A DNA stretch of 64,000 nt from Ulota crispa (Eukaryota > Streptophyta > Bryopsida > Orthotrichales > Orthotrichaceae). Positions 34,588 through 46,483 of this stretch are shown one piece after another. The notes under the pieces were generated by a model. The model made no database searches and was not told where the DNA came from. It worked only from the letters and a program-made list of their open reading frames with translations. The position numbers and the translations under genes are program-made. The stretch spans positions 29,058,358-29,122,357 of the forward strand of contig OY987244.1 of assembly GCA_963920765.1 (NCBI GenBank). Reading direction: 5' to 3'. The first letter of the stretch is position 1. Each line of letters begins with the position of its first letter.

Positions 34588-35016
34588 TTAATGCATTGAT
34601 TTATCCACGTGAAAAGTTGAGAATAAACAAGTGTGAAAGGTGTTTTGAAGGTGTTTTGTGTTTGATACTTTGAGAGGGTCATCCCTAGATTCTTTCGTTA
34701 GGGTATCTTTACCTGTCCGCCAAAAAGCACCCAGCAGCGAGGAACTGTCGATCCCGCAAGCATCGGGGCTCTTTCCTACGCCCACTCGCGCTGGGTTTGG
34801 TCCAAGCTTTTCCCGATGCTGGTTTCTTGAGTTTTAAGCTTGGTTTATTTCTACGTTTTCCCAAGCAGGCTTTTTGCTCGGCATCATTTTGTTGTTTCTA
34901 GTTTCCTCATTTCTTGCTTCCTCATACATGCTTGCAGTAACGGGTTTACAGGGCTGACTGGGAGCGGACGAGTGTGGAATTTCACTGCAATTGCCATCTC
35001 TAGCTTTCCCGGCCAC
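34588..35016 (-). pseudogene. Gene-like open frame of 143 codons with one internal stop
   Basis: On the minus strand, ATG at 35014-35016 opens a hydrophilic peptide (MAGKARDGNCSEIPHSSAPS...) that ends at TAA 34834-34836. The same frame then continues without a stop (REKLGPNPARVGVGKSPDAC, SSSLLGAFWRTG, KDTLTKESRDDP) to 34588. A donor-like GGACAG-GTAAAG falls after FWRT, so the frame may really be split by splicing. G+C content is well above the neighbourhood. I do not recognise the protein. A Harbinger element begins 55 bp upstream of the start. Confidence 0.35.
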
Positions 35017-35070
35017 ATCAAAACTTGAATTTACAAACTTTGCAAGGTAGGATAGGTGCGGATGCCCTTA

Positions 35071-36492
35071 GAGCATCATCAATGTGTACATTGCAAATGG
35101 GACTCAGAAGTAACCGGTCTTGCATTGCTCCCCGTCCCTTAAGTATGCAATTCTTTTTACCGGCTAGATCCTCCCAATATTGATGAAACTCCCGTTCTTG
35201 GGTGGATCACTCTTTGTATGTTGGGTACCCCAAGTGCGGCAAGGGGTTAATTTATAGGGGGCTATTTAGCTCCTTGGGCCAAATAAAAGGGTCTCTATGA
35301 TTATATAGTTGGGTCAAATGACCAATTCTAGGGCACTCTTTAATTACTTAGAAAGGCTAAGCAATTATTTTTTTCTTAGGCTATCTTCTTTATAATTGAA
35401 AATTTTGAATTGTTAAGTAATTTGACAATTTAGGCTTCAGGGGTAAGGGTATGAATGCAATATGCTTTCATAAGTAATTTCAAGACAAAGATAAAATCAC
35501 TACAAGAAAACTGTGGTCAAATCTACAAAATAGTTGACAAAGATTGTGACCTAATCTACAATATCCTGTAGATTAGGTCACAATCTTTGTCAACTATTTT
35601 GTAAATTTGACCATGGTTTTCTTGTAGTGAATCCTTCATGGAAATTTACAACGCAATTAGAAATGCCTCTTTACTCCAAAAATTCAAGTGTAAATCAAAT
35701 AAGAATCAAAGCATGTGAATGAACTCCATTTACATGTATGAATTGAGAAAACCCTATTGCGCATAAGCCAAATGAAACAAGCTGAAACCTCGAAGGCTAG
35801 AACATGCATCCTAACACCAATCAACGAAACCATGACCCAAAAGTGAAGTAGAACCTAACCATTCATCCACATTCATTGCCCTCATTTTTCATCAACCAAC
35901 ACCTAGCACCCTCATTGGAACATCAGATACCCTATATTTACCATAAATATAGTAGGACCATATGATACCCCACGATACTCGCCCCTTAATTACTTGTAAA
36001 AAAAAGTAATGAGACATGTTTAAAACCTACCTATATTACTTATACTCAATTTTGACTTTTGAATGAACCCTTTCTTAGTTGTAAATTTTTTATAATTATT
36101 ATCTCAAAAGAATAAACTCCTCTCTATATTATGCCGCATGTCAAATCTAAAATGCGTTAAATTATCCACCTGGGCTCCTGCTGCAAATTCAAGCACGGTA
36201 GTAGAAGATTGTATGTACTTGCAAGTTGTTGTTGGGAAATTGCAAGTTATTGCCAGCTATCACAAGCAATGTGTCACTCCATCGGCAAACGCAATGCACA
36301 GTAGAAAAACAGGGAACGGAAAAATGAGACAATATGCTACTCCAAGAGATGGTTTTAACAGGGTCTAGTCCGGCATTTCTGTTCCAGTAGCAATGTTAGA
36401 GCCTTAGAAGTCCCTAAACCTCCTGCTAAAGTTGCCCCCACCAAGCAAAATGCAAGCCCATCTCTTTCCAAGTGCACACATTGATGATGCTC
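35071..36492. mobile_element. PIF/Harbinger-type element, 1422 bp, non-autonomous
   Basis: The ends GAGCATCATCAATGTG and CACATTGATGATGCTC are exact inverses, flanked by TTA at 35068-35070 and 36493-36495. Ends starting GAGCATC with TTA duplication are typical of plant Tourist/Harbinger elements. No transposase is seen inside. It carries the nested CACTA MITE at 35498. Confidence 0.85.
35498..35629. mobile_element. CACTA-type MITE, 132 bp near-perfect hairpin
   Basis: Begins CACTACAAGAAAAC and ends TTTTCTTGTAGTG, flanked by AAT at 35495-35497 and 35630-35632 (3 bp duplication, as for CACTA elements). Two 63-base arms differ at about three positions around a six-base loop, ATATCC. Confidence 0.95.
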
Positions 36493-36958
36493 TTAGTTGT
36501 TCAAAGTGGGGGAAAAACATGATTCCTTTACGCATTCTCTAACATGTTTGGAGGACGAATCTAAAAGGCAATTCTATGAGTTTGCATTAGGAAAGATGAC
36601 AAAACCCTCTCCATAAAAACGCATCGAATAGCTAGGTCAAAAAGGGCCTTCAATTTGCAATTTGCTATCTTTTTGCTTATTTTAACTAAGCATAAAATGA
36701 CTTGTTTTTTAAAGAATTTAACAAAGACAAAATAAAACACATTTCATTTTTTTTGTACTTTGGAGAAACTCAAATTTCATCTTGCTTTGCAAAGCATTGA
36801 TTTGTTGAATGTGCCCATTATTTTGAAGTTTTCTATCCTCTCTCTATTTGCCCATTTCCTCCTATGTTTTTTTACAAAACACATTTTTCTTTGGCACATA
36901 CAAAAGACTGAAAAATTGATCATTTTAATCTATGGTAACTCCAACCTGTTGTTTTTTT

Positions 36959-37494
36959 GGGAAAATGTCAAAAATGCCCCTCAATTCTTTCATAATATCA
37001 AATATATTTCTATATTATTTGAAATATAAAAAACACCCCTAGTTTTGTATAAGAAAATCAATTATAACCCTAGTTCTCTTAGAAAGCATCTAACACTCTT
37101 AGTTTTCTTGTGCCTCTTTATTGAAATTTTTGTAAGTCACATTTGCACCAAAGACATTTTTAAAGAAAAGCATGTTGTTTAGTCAATGTAATGGCTTTGG
37201 TCACAATAAGCTTAAATGTAAAAACTCTATATAAATCTTGAAGACCTTGCTTCCAAGATTTGACTTACATTCAACTTGCATCTAATTTCAATAATTTCAA
37301 GTTTCATCCCAATATTTACAAAAGAATGCACTAAAGAGGTACAAAAAAACTAAAGATATTAAATGTTTTCAAAGATAACTAGGAATATAATGAATATTCT
37401 TACACAAAATCAGGGATATTTTTTATATTTCAAATGATACATGGGGTATGTTTGATATTTTGAAAGACTTGAAGGGCATTTTTTATATGTTCCC
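36959..37494. mobile_element. Mutator-like MITE, about 536 bp
   Basis: Left GGGAAAATGTCAAAAATGCC and right GGCATTTTTTATATGTTCCC are inverted, and the arms extend further (TCAAATATATTTC against GTTTGATATTTTG). A 9 bp duplication TTGTTTTTT lies at 36949-36957 and 37495-37503, with one extra T on the left. The 9 bp duplication and GGGAAAA ends suit Mutator-like elements. Confidence 0.7.
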
Positions 37495-37851
37495 TTGTTT
37501 TTTATGATGGAGTACCAAACATTAAAAGCAAAGATGGTGTTAAAAGCGAAGGTGACCTAAGTGAACCTAGATTTGTTGGAAAAATTCTACCCTGTCACCG
37601 CGTTTGAAATATAGATGCTCAAGCCAAAATGCAAGAGCTTGGACATTGCTAAATTTGGTATTGCATGAAAAAAATTTATGTTCCAATCTTCACCCCAAAA
37701 AGACCAAAGTTCCTATGAAGAACAAAATGGATTTGGAACAAGCTTGTACTATTGAAATGTTTGAATTTTTTTCATGAGATTTTTTTATGGGGCAGTACAT
37801 TTTAGTATTTTTACTAAAATGGATTGTTAGATTTTGTAGGAAGATTTTTTT

Positions 37852-38434
37852 CCAGTAAAGGCCCAACTGTCCCTTTGGGGGACAAATGGGATTTCAGGCA
37901 TGTACTTACAACTAAACTATTTTGTGTGATTTTCTGAGACTTTTACAAAAGATGGGGAATTCAAAGATCTGCAAGGGCGTCTAATTTTTTCTTCATTCCG
38001 ACATTTGTTGAAGAAATTAAAAATATTTTTTTGGAAAACAAGGGAGAGTAGGGAGCCCAATAACTTCTTTAAAAATTGCATGTTTTAAAACAAAACCACA
38101 CCTACTTCTCATAACTTTCATCTCATCAATCAAAATTGAATGATTCAAAGCTCCCCACGTATATATAAGTCTAAAGAACATATTTCAGATTTTTATTTTA
38201 AAGAAATGCAATTTTAAAGAAGGGTTTGGGCTGCACGCCCGCCCTTGTTTTCCAAAAATTCATTTTTAACTACTTCAATAAATGTCAAAATGAAGAAAAA
38301 ATTAAATGCTTGTATAGAGCTTTGAGATCTCCATCTTTCATAAAAATTTCAAAAAATCACACAAAGTAGTTTAGTTGTAAATACATGCCCAAAATCGCAC
38401 TTGTCCCCTAGAGGGGCCAACAGTCCTTTAGTGG
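37852..38434. mobile_element. T4 element, 583 bp, degraded
   Basis: Begins near CCAGTAAAGGCCCAACTGTCC and ends CAGTCCTTTAGTGG followed by TTAG. The left TTAA is lost (TTTT). The interior shares the AACTTTCATCTCATCAATC...GATTCAAAGC segment of the foldback subfamily. Confidence 0.6.
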
Positions 38435-39444
38435 TTAGACGAGCATATTTTTAATTTATGGTTAAAGAGGTTTTTTTACTAATTTGAATTTTTTGTATAT
38501 TTTGTATTCTAAATACAAATCTGAATCATAGGTGAAGATTGTCCACTGAATTGGTAGTTTTGGAAGTTAAATTCCGAACAGGCGTAATGACAATTAACCA
38601 ATTGAAATGTTTAGTTGGTTGCCAAGAAATAGTATAAGTTTGTTTTCTTTGCATAGGATGGGTTCCATTGTTCAATGAACGTACTAGCTCCAATCCAAGT
38701 TGGTTGCGTACTTTTTGTTGTTTGGGAGTGTAACCAAGTAGGAGAGGGATCTAAAAATGTGTAACTTGCAAATTATTAAAGGAAACTGAGTAAGCTTTGT
38801 TGTGGAGTTTGGGTGATTATATTTGAATAAAGTGTGCAATTTCATTAGTATGTTGTGTGATTTGTGTGTGCTACATTGGGTGTGTGACATAGATGATGTT
38901 ATTTTGGGAGCATAGAATAGGGGCCTCAAATATCTCAAATAAGGAGTGAACAATGGTCGTGAATGCATGGTCAGTCACTGGTGAATATGCAATTACAACC
39001 CCAAGGAGGTTGTCATGGCTTGTTCACAGAGTGACTTGGCTAGGTTATCCACAAATCTTATTGACGTGAACAAACTTGGTGTGGAATGCCATATATGAAA
39101 CCCCATAATGGTGAGCTTGTGAGCAGTGAACCAAAATTTGGTGAGCACAAATCAATATTGAGCTCAAAGTCAATGAATTTGTTTTTTAAGCATTTTTTTA
39201 AAAAGATGAAAGTTTAAAATGCACAATTATAAGGTCCTATGTACAAAGTTATAGGTAAAATTGATTGTTTTGGCATAAAGCTAGTCCCTTTGCTCACACC
39301 TCATGGATCCCCACTCACAATATAGCATTTCAATGTGTGGTACAATGCATTGTGAATGTGAACAATTCTAGATAAGAAGTTTTGTTAAGTGTTGGATAGA
39401 AATTGGTGATTTGTTGTGTAACTGACTTGGAAGGAATCCTTATA
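38435..39444. other. Stretch without a supported gene
   Basis: About 1 kb of moderately A+T-rich sequence. A 94-codon minus-strand frame (38684-38968) has no recognisable domain. Confidence 0.35.
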
Positions 39445-39759
39445 AGGTATGTACACTCATAAGCACCAGTGTCTCCATAACCGTCACCTTTGAAATTTTG
39501 GAAAATTTGTGGAAGTGAATAGATGTAATGACAAGGATGTACAACATGTGAACATGAAATCTTAATAGTGGTTATGGGTGCAATGGCAAATTGCTCTTTA
39601 AAAATTCACATCTTATTCTCACAATATCCAAAAATTTACATTCAAAAGTGCAAACTCAATATTTTTCTGGTCCCAATAGGATCTTGTAATTTGCTAGCTA
39701 TTTATTGATACCCATCATGTTTAAAACCCTTGGTTTGACCCTTATGGGTGTACATAACT
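39445..39759. mobile_element. TA-target MITE, AGGTAG family type B, copy B4 (reversed, decayed)
   Basis: Ends AGGTATGTACACTCATAAGC and CTTATGGGTGTACATAACT are mutated but inverted. TA at 39443-39444 and 39760-39761. The interior matches B3. Length 315 bp. Confidence 0.75.
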
Positions 39760-39876
39760 TACTTGAAATGCATGTGTAAGTGAAGTTGTTTCCAAATTGG
39801 AAGTTGTCTAAGTTTGAATGCCATAGCAAGTCCAATTTGTTTAGTGTTTGATTGTGAGTTTTTTTTTTGGTTCTAA

Positions 39877-40807
39877 CCAAAGGCCCAAGCCCCTTTTCCT
39901 ATGAAAGTCACTGAAAACTACCACTTTGGGGGGAATGAGTATAAAAGTAGGAAATCAAGTTTGTTTTGCAAATCCAACCCTAGGATCTTGCTTTAGACTA
40001 AGAGAGGTACTCGTGGGAAAAAAATTAGGTCCTTCTAGCTAGAGAGGAGGGAGATATTTACATCTAAAGTGAAAAAAATTGTTTTTTTTCCGTATTGTCC
40101 AAAAAATTCAGAAGCCATTGACCACTCCTGCATGAAAAAAATTGCGCTACACAAAGTTGAGGTTTATTTTTTCCATGTAGAAGACCAAGTTAGGTAAGTG
40201 TGGGAGAATTTTCAAATCAATTGGAATTATAAAACACATCAGAAAAAAATAGCAAGTAAGAAGAAGTAGAGAATGAGTCAAATCAATAAATTGTCAAGAA
40301 TTTAATTATTGAAATGAAAAATGCAAATCCCAATGGTTATAATGTTGTAATAAACAATCTACTTCCTTAGGTTTAGTTTTTTTTCCAAAATATTGAAAAT
40401 TGTAAAAAAATAAAGGACTTCAAAGTTTGTTTTATAGTAGAGGATCCATAATTGCCCACAAACAAAAACTCCTCATAACTTTCATCTCATCAATTGAAAT
40501 TGAATGGTTCAAAGCTTCCCACATATAAAAAAATCTAAAGAACCAATTTCAGATTTCTATTTTTAGAAAATACAACATTTTAAGAAATTTTTAGGCTGCC
40601 CGGATTGCCCTCCCTCCCCCAGGCAGCAGAAGTTCTTGCATAACTTCTTTCTCAAATTTTAGAATGAGGAAAAAATTAGATGCCCACATAGATCTTTGAA
40701 TTCCCCATCATCTATAAAAGTTTTAGAAAATCACAAAAAGTAGTTTAGCTATAGGTACATGTCTAAAATCCATTTGTCCCATGGGGGGATAGTTGGGCCT
40801 TTAGGGA
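39877..40807. mobile_element. T4 element, 931 bp, first of a chain
   Basis: Left CCAAAGGCCCAAGCCCC follows CTAA (mutated TTAA). Right GGGCCTTTAGGGA is followed by TTAA at 40808-40811, which also starts the next element. The interior resembles the copies at 14998 and 37852. Confidence 0.65.
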
Positions 40808-40811
40808 TTAA

Positions 40812-41564
40812 CCCTTACCCCGTGAGCGCCCTAGCTCCCCGTATTGCCTCCCATGATTTCAAAGCCTTGTTTTGAGGGACTTCATCTCACTTTTTAATCT
40901 TGCTATAAACTACAATTATGACAGCATTCAAGTTGTCCATTTCAATGGAGTGATGGCAAGGAAAGCCAAATTTTGGGTGAAACACCATACGTGGCGTGGT
41001 GGCAAGCATATGGGGCGTGGTGGCAAGCAGCGTTTACAAGCTGTAACCGGTCAATATCCCTTGCAAGCTTCCTTGTGTGAGCTTTATGGTAGCGGGAAAG
41101 TTGTTGGCAAGGGTTCAAGCATGTTCTAGACCCTTATTATGGCAACCATCACGGACTCTGCCAGTCATTGTTTTCTGTGCAATAGCAATTTGAAGCTCTA
41201 AAACTTGCATTAAAAAAAGTGCAATCTTCAATAATTTACAAGTGTGTGCAATCACATGTAATCTTGTTGCTCACAAAATTTAAGATGAATGAGGGGCTTA
41301 TAGAATTTTGTAAAAATCATCAAATAGCAACTACCTACCAAAAAATGAGATTTTGTCATCACATGTTGTTTGATCAAATGTTATAATCTCCCATCTCCCA
41401 CGGTGAATTGTTCCCAAAATTTGCGAGCCTTCTTCTAAGTAGGTGTTCCACTATTTCCAACGGCCACTTTTTGTGGATCATTTGATTGCTTGAGATACAA
41501 TGCATCAAAGTTGTCTACCTCCAAAAACCCTAATTTTGGTGAAAACGGCTTGGGCACTTAGGGG
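40812..41564. mobile_element. T4 element, 753 bp, second of a chain
   Basis: Begins CCCTTACCCCGTGAGCGCCC and ends GGGCACTTAGGGG. TTAA at 40808-40811 and 41565-41568 is shared with the neighbours on each side. An 85-codon plus-strand frame (40872-41129) containing KHHTWRGGKHMGRGGKQR is not recognised. Confidence 0.6.
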
Positions 41565-41568
41565 TTAA

Positions 41569-42223
41569 CCCCTTAAGGCCTAAAGGGACCAAAATCGTCC
41601 CTCCTTGTTGGTAATTTGGGATGCCTAAATTTTCTTCATGATTAATTACAATGATTTCTTTTTTAAAGTTTATGTTGAGGTCTTGTTTTAGATATCAGAA
41701 ATTGGACTTTGAAAATTACTAATTCTCATTTAAATATTTAAGATTTTGTGCAAGGGTGTCCATTGCAAATCTTCACTTTCTAGTGTTGAGAGCTCTTGTA
41801 AATGAGCCTAAAGTACACTAGAACTTGGAGAAACAATCACATTAGAAACTTAATTTATAAAATCGTAGAGTAGATTTTAAGAAGCCGTAAGTTGATTGGG
41901 GTTACACATGTTGTACTTTACATACTCATTTTTTTTTTGTATCCTCCATTTTAAATTTGAGATGTGAAAAGAGGATCAAAAGACTTCAAATCACTTTCAT
42001 AGTTATAACAACCTCTTGATCAAATGTTATAATCTTTCAATCCATAAATGATATTGTTGTGTTTTATTTTCCTATGTGATCTCTAACATATCTAGTATGA
42101 ATTTATATGATTACAATTTTAAAAAATTGATGCAATATATCAAAATGTTGATATTTTGTTCATCCAAGATAGATTATGAGATACTTGGAAAAGTGCATGG
42201 GCCCTCGCATGGGCCTTGAGGGG
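41569..42223. mobile_element. T4 element, about 645 bp subfamily, third of a chain
   Basis: Begins CCCCTTAAGGCC and ends GGGCCTTGAGGGG, with TTAA at 41565-41568 (shared) and 42224-42227. The interior (AAGGGTGTCCATTGCAAATC, CATAAATGATATTGTTGTG) is shared with 53143, 53497, 55738 and 60685. Confidence 0.75.
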
Positions 42224-42227
42224 TTAA

Positions 42228-42400
42228 AGGACCGAGCTACTATAATACATAGTATGTACATTGTTGTATATCTAGCATTTGCTACCAACAAAAAGTTTTA
42301 ATTTGAGATCTTGACTACTTCACTAGAACAACATTGATCTATATTCTAACTTCTTTGTTGATCTCAAATGTAATAAAGGTGTGGATGCACTCCAAATATA
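42228..42400. mobile_element. Single arm of the 13309-type foldback element
   Basis: AGGACCGAGC...ACATAGTATGTACATTG through AACTTCTTTGTTGATCTCAA matches the left arm at 13309. It starts right after the TTAA of the previous T4 element. The right arm is missing. Confidence 0.6.
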
Positions 42401-42946
42401 AGAAAAATACCATGTATTATATTGATTGTAAAAGGCTGCTTGATTTTTCAAAAGTTAAGGCATGTGCGTGATTGTTTGTCAATGAATTTTAAAGGAGAAA
42501 GAATTAGTGTGTGCACGATTGAGCATGAGTATTCCCAAATTAAGTGAAAAGTTCTAGAGTTAATAACGTGAATCTAATCAATATGAAGTTGCATGTTATA
42601 TATGAAGTGTATCTTGACATTGTATTGGTATACACTCCATATATAATATGGAGCTCCACATTGATGTAAATTCATGTTTGAGGTTTGTCAGAGTACAATG
42701 GAAACGATGCTCTAACTCTAAAGGGGAGGAAAGTTGAGAGAAAATTAATTCTCAAACAATGGGAACAAAATAAAAAGGTAGAATTTATATGTCGAGTGAG
42801 AGATATTGAATGGCGTGACAGAGCATCATTAATTTGGCACTCTAAACAACTCATCATATATCTTACTAATTTTTTTGGTATAAAATTAGAAATTGTGATA
42901 ACTCTAACTATAAGTACATTAAAAAAGACCTTTAAACAAAACAATA

Positions 42947-43697
42947 AGGTAGGAGCACCCATAAACGTCAAACTAAGGGTTTTGAACAACATGGCTATTA
43001 ATAAACAACTAGCAAATTATAAGATCTTATTAGGAACACACAAAAAATGAGTTTGCACTTTCAAATGTATTATTTGGATATTGTGAGAGTAAGTTGTGAA
43101 TTTTTAAAGAGCAATCTGCCATTGCACCTATAACTACTTTTAAGATTTCATGTTCACGTGTTGTATATCCTTGTCATTAAGGTAGGCGCAACCATAAGCG
43201 TAGAAATAAGGGTTTTGGAGTAGGTAAAACAATTGACTAACTTTGAAAAAGAGACTGCAAGCTAGGAAATGGAAACCAAAAATATTGGCATCAATTTCAA
43301 GGTTCCAACTGCAAGCATTTGTTCACAAAGATTTTCAAAGTCCAAAATCACTGAAATTGTAAGAACCATGTATAAGAGATGCTAAAACAAGGCTTATTGG
43401 TTCTTAGATAGTGAGATGGGTACTCAAAACCTCATGCTAGTCACCCACAACCATCACTTCATCACCCATAACCATCACTCATTCACCCACAACCACCACT
43501 CACTCACCCACAACCATCACTCACTCACCCATAACCATTTGTTTTTTTATTGATTAGCCTTGCCACTGTCAAGTGACGGCCATGGGGACACAACGCTTAT
43601 GGATGCTGCTACCTTACATGTACTCACTTCCACATATTTTCTTAGATTTTAGAGGTGACAATTATGGGGACACTCACGCTTATGGGTGTTCCTACCT
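42947..43697. mobile_element. TA-target MITE, AGGTAG family type B, copy B5, split by A3
   Basis: Ends AGGTAGGAGCACCCATAAAC and GGGTGTTCCTACCT, TA at 42945-42946 and 43698-43699. Removing nested A3 plus its TA leaves 314 bp, the same length as B1. Confidence 0.85.
43180..43614. mobile_element. TA-target MITE, AGGTAG family type A, copy A3, nested in B5
   Basis: Ends AGGTAGGCGCAACCATAAGC and GGATGCTGCTACCT. Comparison with intact type B copies gives an empty site CATTACAT, so TA is the duplicated target. The tandem CACCCACAACCATCACT interior is expanded in this copy. Confidence 0.9.
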
Positions 43698-44125
43698 TAC
43701 ATGGAATTGCAAATTGAATAATAAAGATAAAGCCCATTGAAAGCGAGCCAAAAGAGGGCAAATCAAGCTTTAAGGGCAAATTTATGGTAACGGCACATCA
43801 AAATTTGGTGTGCATTATCATGAATTTTTGTTAGTGGGCATAATTTGCCAAATGTTCGTCTGTAAGGGTGTGTTATAACGAGTTTATTTATTATCCAATT
43901 TGTAGTACCATACTACCATGTATTATCTTCTTTTCTTAAAGAGTTTTTTATGCACTGTCGATGATAGTAATCTCAACTCCTAATTTTACACCAGGGGGAA
44001 AATAGTACTCCGTAATATGTATGATGTATAGAGTGCTGGAATGATAACGACCTTAGGGCATCCACAATACACCCAACATAAAGGCCCGGTATATCAATCT
44101 TGATGTATTAGTAGCAGATAGTTAA

Positions 44126-45041
44126 CCCTTAAATTCTTAAGTGTCCCCTCGAGGGACAAATGAGATTTTGGGCGCAACCTATAGTCTCAATTTTTTTCCA
44201 TATTTTTTGAAACATTTTTGGAACATAGGAAAACACATTAGCTTTTGAGGAATTTAGTTTTTATTCCAATCAATGCCCGAGAGCAAAAGTTATGCCCAAA
44301 TAAGCCCAAATTAATGGAGATCGGGCAGCAATTTTTTTTTACAAAAAGCTAAATTTTTTAAATTCTCATGGTTTATAGTTTTGTCGACACATGAAACTTT
44401 GATTCATTCCATTTGGGCTAGTTATGAAAAAATTAAGGACAATCTTGTTTTCTGGGCAATTGAAGCATCTTCTTAAAAAAATAGCTTATGAACTTCATTT
44501 TTGAATGCTAATTTCACATTTTTTCAAAAGAAATTGTTGGAAAGGGTGAAGTTTGCTTTTTAGAACAATCTTAGCATTGGGATGATTGCATTTCAATTCC
44601 ATTACAGGGTTATTAATAATTGAAGTTTTTGTTCAATCTCAGACCTTCTTCTATCTAATATTTTTATTAAGAATGGAAATTAAGTATTTTTTGTTTTGGT
44701 ATTTTTCTAAAGATTCTCAACCCAATTTTCCACCATAAAAAAATAGACCTTAACACTCTGTGGTGCAAAAAATTTAAGTTAAAAAAGTTCAAAGTTAAAT
44801 AATCTACTCATGCAAGGTGCAAAAAAGTTTTTTTTTTTTTTTACACTTTAAACGCAAATACCTTGCAATCTGGGAGGTCAAATTTTTTGAATTTTTTTCT
44901 TCACATTTTTATACTAGTCTAGTACAAGATCCTATGGCTAGATTTGAAAATGGACCAATTTTCAAACTTTTTAACTCTTTGCAATAGAAATGACAATTTT
45001 GAGTGTCTTTTGACAAAATAATGGCCGTAGGGATTCAGGGG
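44126..45041. mobile_element. T4 element, about 910 bp subfamily, uninterrupted
   Basis: Begins CCCTTAAATTCTTAAGTGTC and ends GGGATTCAGGGG, with TTAA at 44122-44125 and 45042-45045. At 916 bp without visible inserts it is the best reference for the copies at 27075, 46492 and 62134. Confidence 0.8.
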
Positions 45042-45045
45042 TTAA

Positions 45046-45383
45046 TCACAAAATACATATATATAATTTGAAGGGCATAAAATTTTTCATTTCAAAATTT
45101 CAATAAATTTTTGGTTTAGACATTGCATGATTTAGATACATCACATCAAATGTTAACTAACTTCCAACCTCTCCAAATCAAACCTAAATAAAGAAATTTT
45201 ATTAAAGTGAACAATAATTTTACCCCTTTACTCATATTTCCTTATTTAGGTTTGATTTGAAAAGGCCTCTAATTTTTGTGGAAGTTCTGATGTATCTAAA
45301 TCATGCAATGTCCAAACCAAAATTTTATTGCATTCTTAAAATGAAAATTTTCATGCCCTTCAAATCATATATTTTTTGTGTGA
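45046..45383. mobile_element. Foldback element, 338 bp, adjoining a T4 copy
   Basis: Two long arms are inverted: TCACAAAATACATATATATA...TTTGAAGGGC and GCCCTTCAAATCATATAT...GTGTGA. They include GACATTGCATGATTTAGATA and its inverse. The left flank is the TTAA of the preceding element, the right flank TGAA. Confidence 0.7.
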
Positions 45384-45589
45384 TGAACTATTTGCTATTA
45401 ATAGATCAGATTTTGTATACCGGGCCAATTTGTCAGGTGGATTGCTCAAGGATGACCTTCGTGGAAAAGAATGAATTGATCGGTATTTTAAGAGAGATCA
45501 TTTAGAAAATGAAGAAGCAGGAATCAAAGTCAAGATGTAGCTGAGTTGAAGCGTTGTGTTGATAGAAGATTGTGGCTAACTTAGTATTA

Positions 45590-45830
45590 AGATAGTGTGC
45601 TTTAAATTGGTGCTGTGCTCTAAAAGGGTGCATTTTTAGGAATGGTTAACATTGTTCCTTCAAATATCTATTACTGTCATTGATGATTTAGGTGGGATTA
45701 GCAAACTAGGTTAACTTGCTAAGCACACTTAACTCATCAATGATAGTAATAGATATTTGAAAGAACAATGTTAGCTATTTCTAGAAGTGCATTGTTTTAG
45801 AGCATTGCACCAATTTAGAGCACGCTACCT
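45590..45830. mobile_element. TA-target foldback MITE, AGGTAG-like ends, 241 bp
   Basis: Ends AGATAGTGTGCTTTAAATTG and its inverse CAATTTAGAGCACGCTACCT, TA at 45588-45589 and 45831-45832. The arms continue through TTGTTCCTTCAAATATCTAT to a short centre. The outermost six bases resemble the type A/B MITEs; the interior is unrelated. Confidence 0.8.
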
Positions 45831-46378
45831 TAGCCCCTAGCTGGAAACATTGAAGCTAATAGTGGATGTCAAACTTTTGATTTCTAGATAAATTTGTGAT
45901 AAATTTCACCCACAATTATTAGGTGGTTGTTTGTACAATAATCCACAAAGTTGTCATGCTTTACAAAATTTCACAAGCTGCTTGATAATTGTAATCGCTT
46001 TTTTCGCATGATTCAATCCTTCTCCTTTTTTCTCTGCCATCATCTTGCTCTCCAACCCACAGACAATCTTGCCCTACTTGTCACAACACAGTGTGCTCAT
46101 TAGGTCAAGGAGGCACTTCCCTACGAGCTTGTTCACAAGCAGTTGTCAAACAAGGTCACCTTGATAGAAGTGAGGGACTCCTACGAGGTCACCTCATAAC
46201 TTTCTGTAAAATAAGGCCATAACTTATTTGAGTTATGTAGCACCTTGGGAGGTGCATGGTAGAGTTATTTGATGTGATAAGTTGCAAAAGCTATTGAGTT
46301 ATGGGGTGAAGTCACTTGGAGTTATTGGGTGAAAACACCAAGGTTTGACACCCCTAATGGAGCAAAAGACTAATGGTA

Positions 46379-46483
46379 TGTTCACAGTTGGTATTAGGAG
46401 GGATATTAGCAATATGAATGCAGTCAAAGGTGTGTCCAAATGCATTGCTACTAACTTACCTCTCTTAACACCAAGTGTGAACA
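46379..46483. mobile_element. Small TA-target MITE, 105 bp
   Basis: Ends TGTTCACAGTTGGTATTAGG and TTAACACCAAGTGTGAACA are inverted, with TA at 46377-46378 and 46484-46485. It ends five bases before the TTAA of the next T4 element. Confidence 0.7.

Noticed and set aside
42685..42950. Charged plus-strand frame before MITE B5
   Set aside because: Runs into the MITE, overlaps an equally long minus-strand frame and matches no domain I know.
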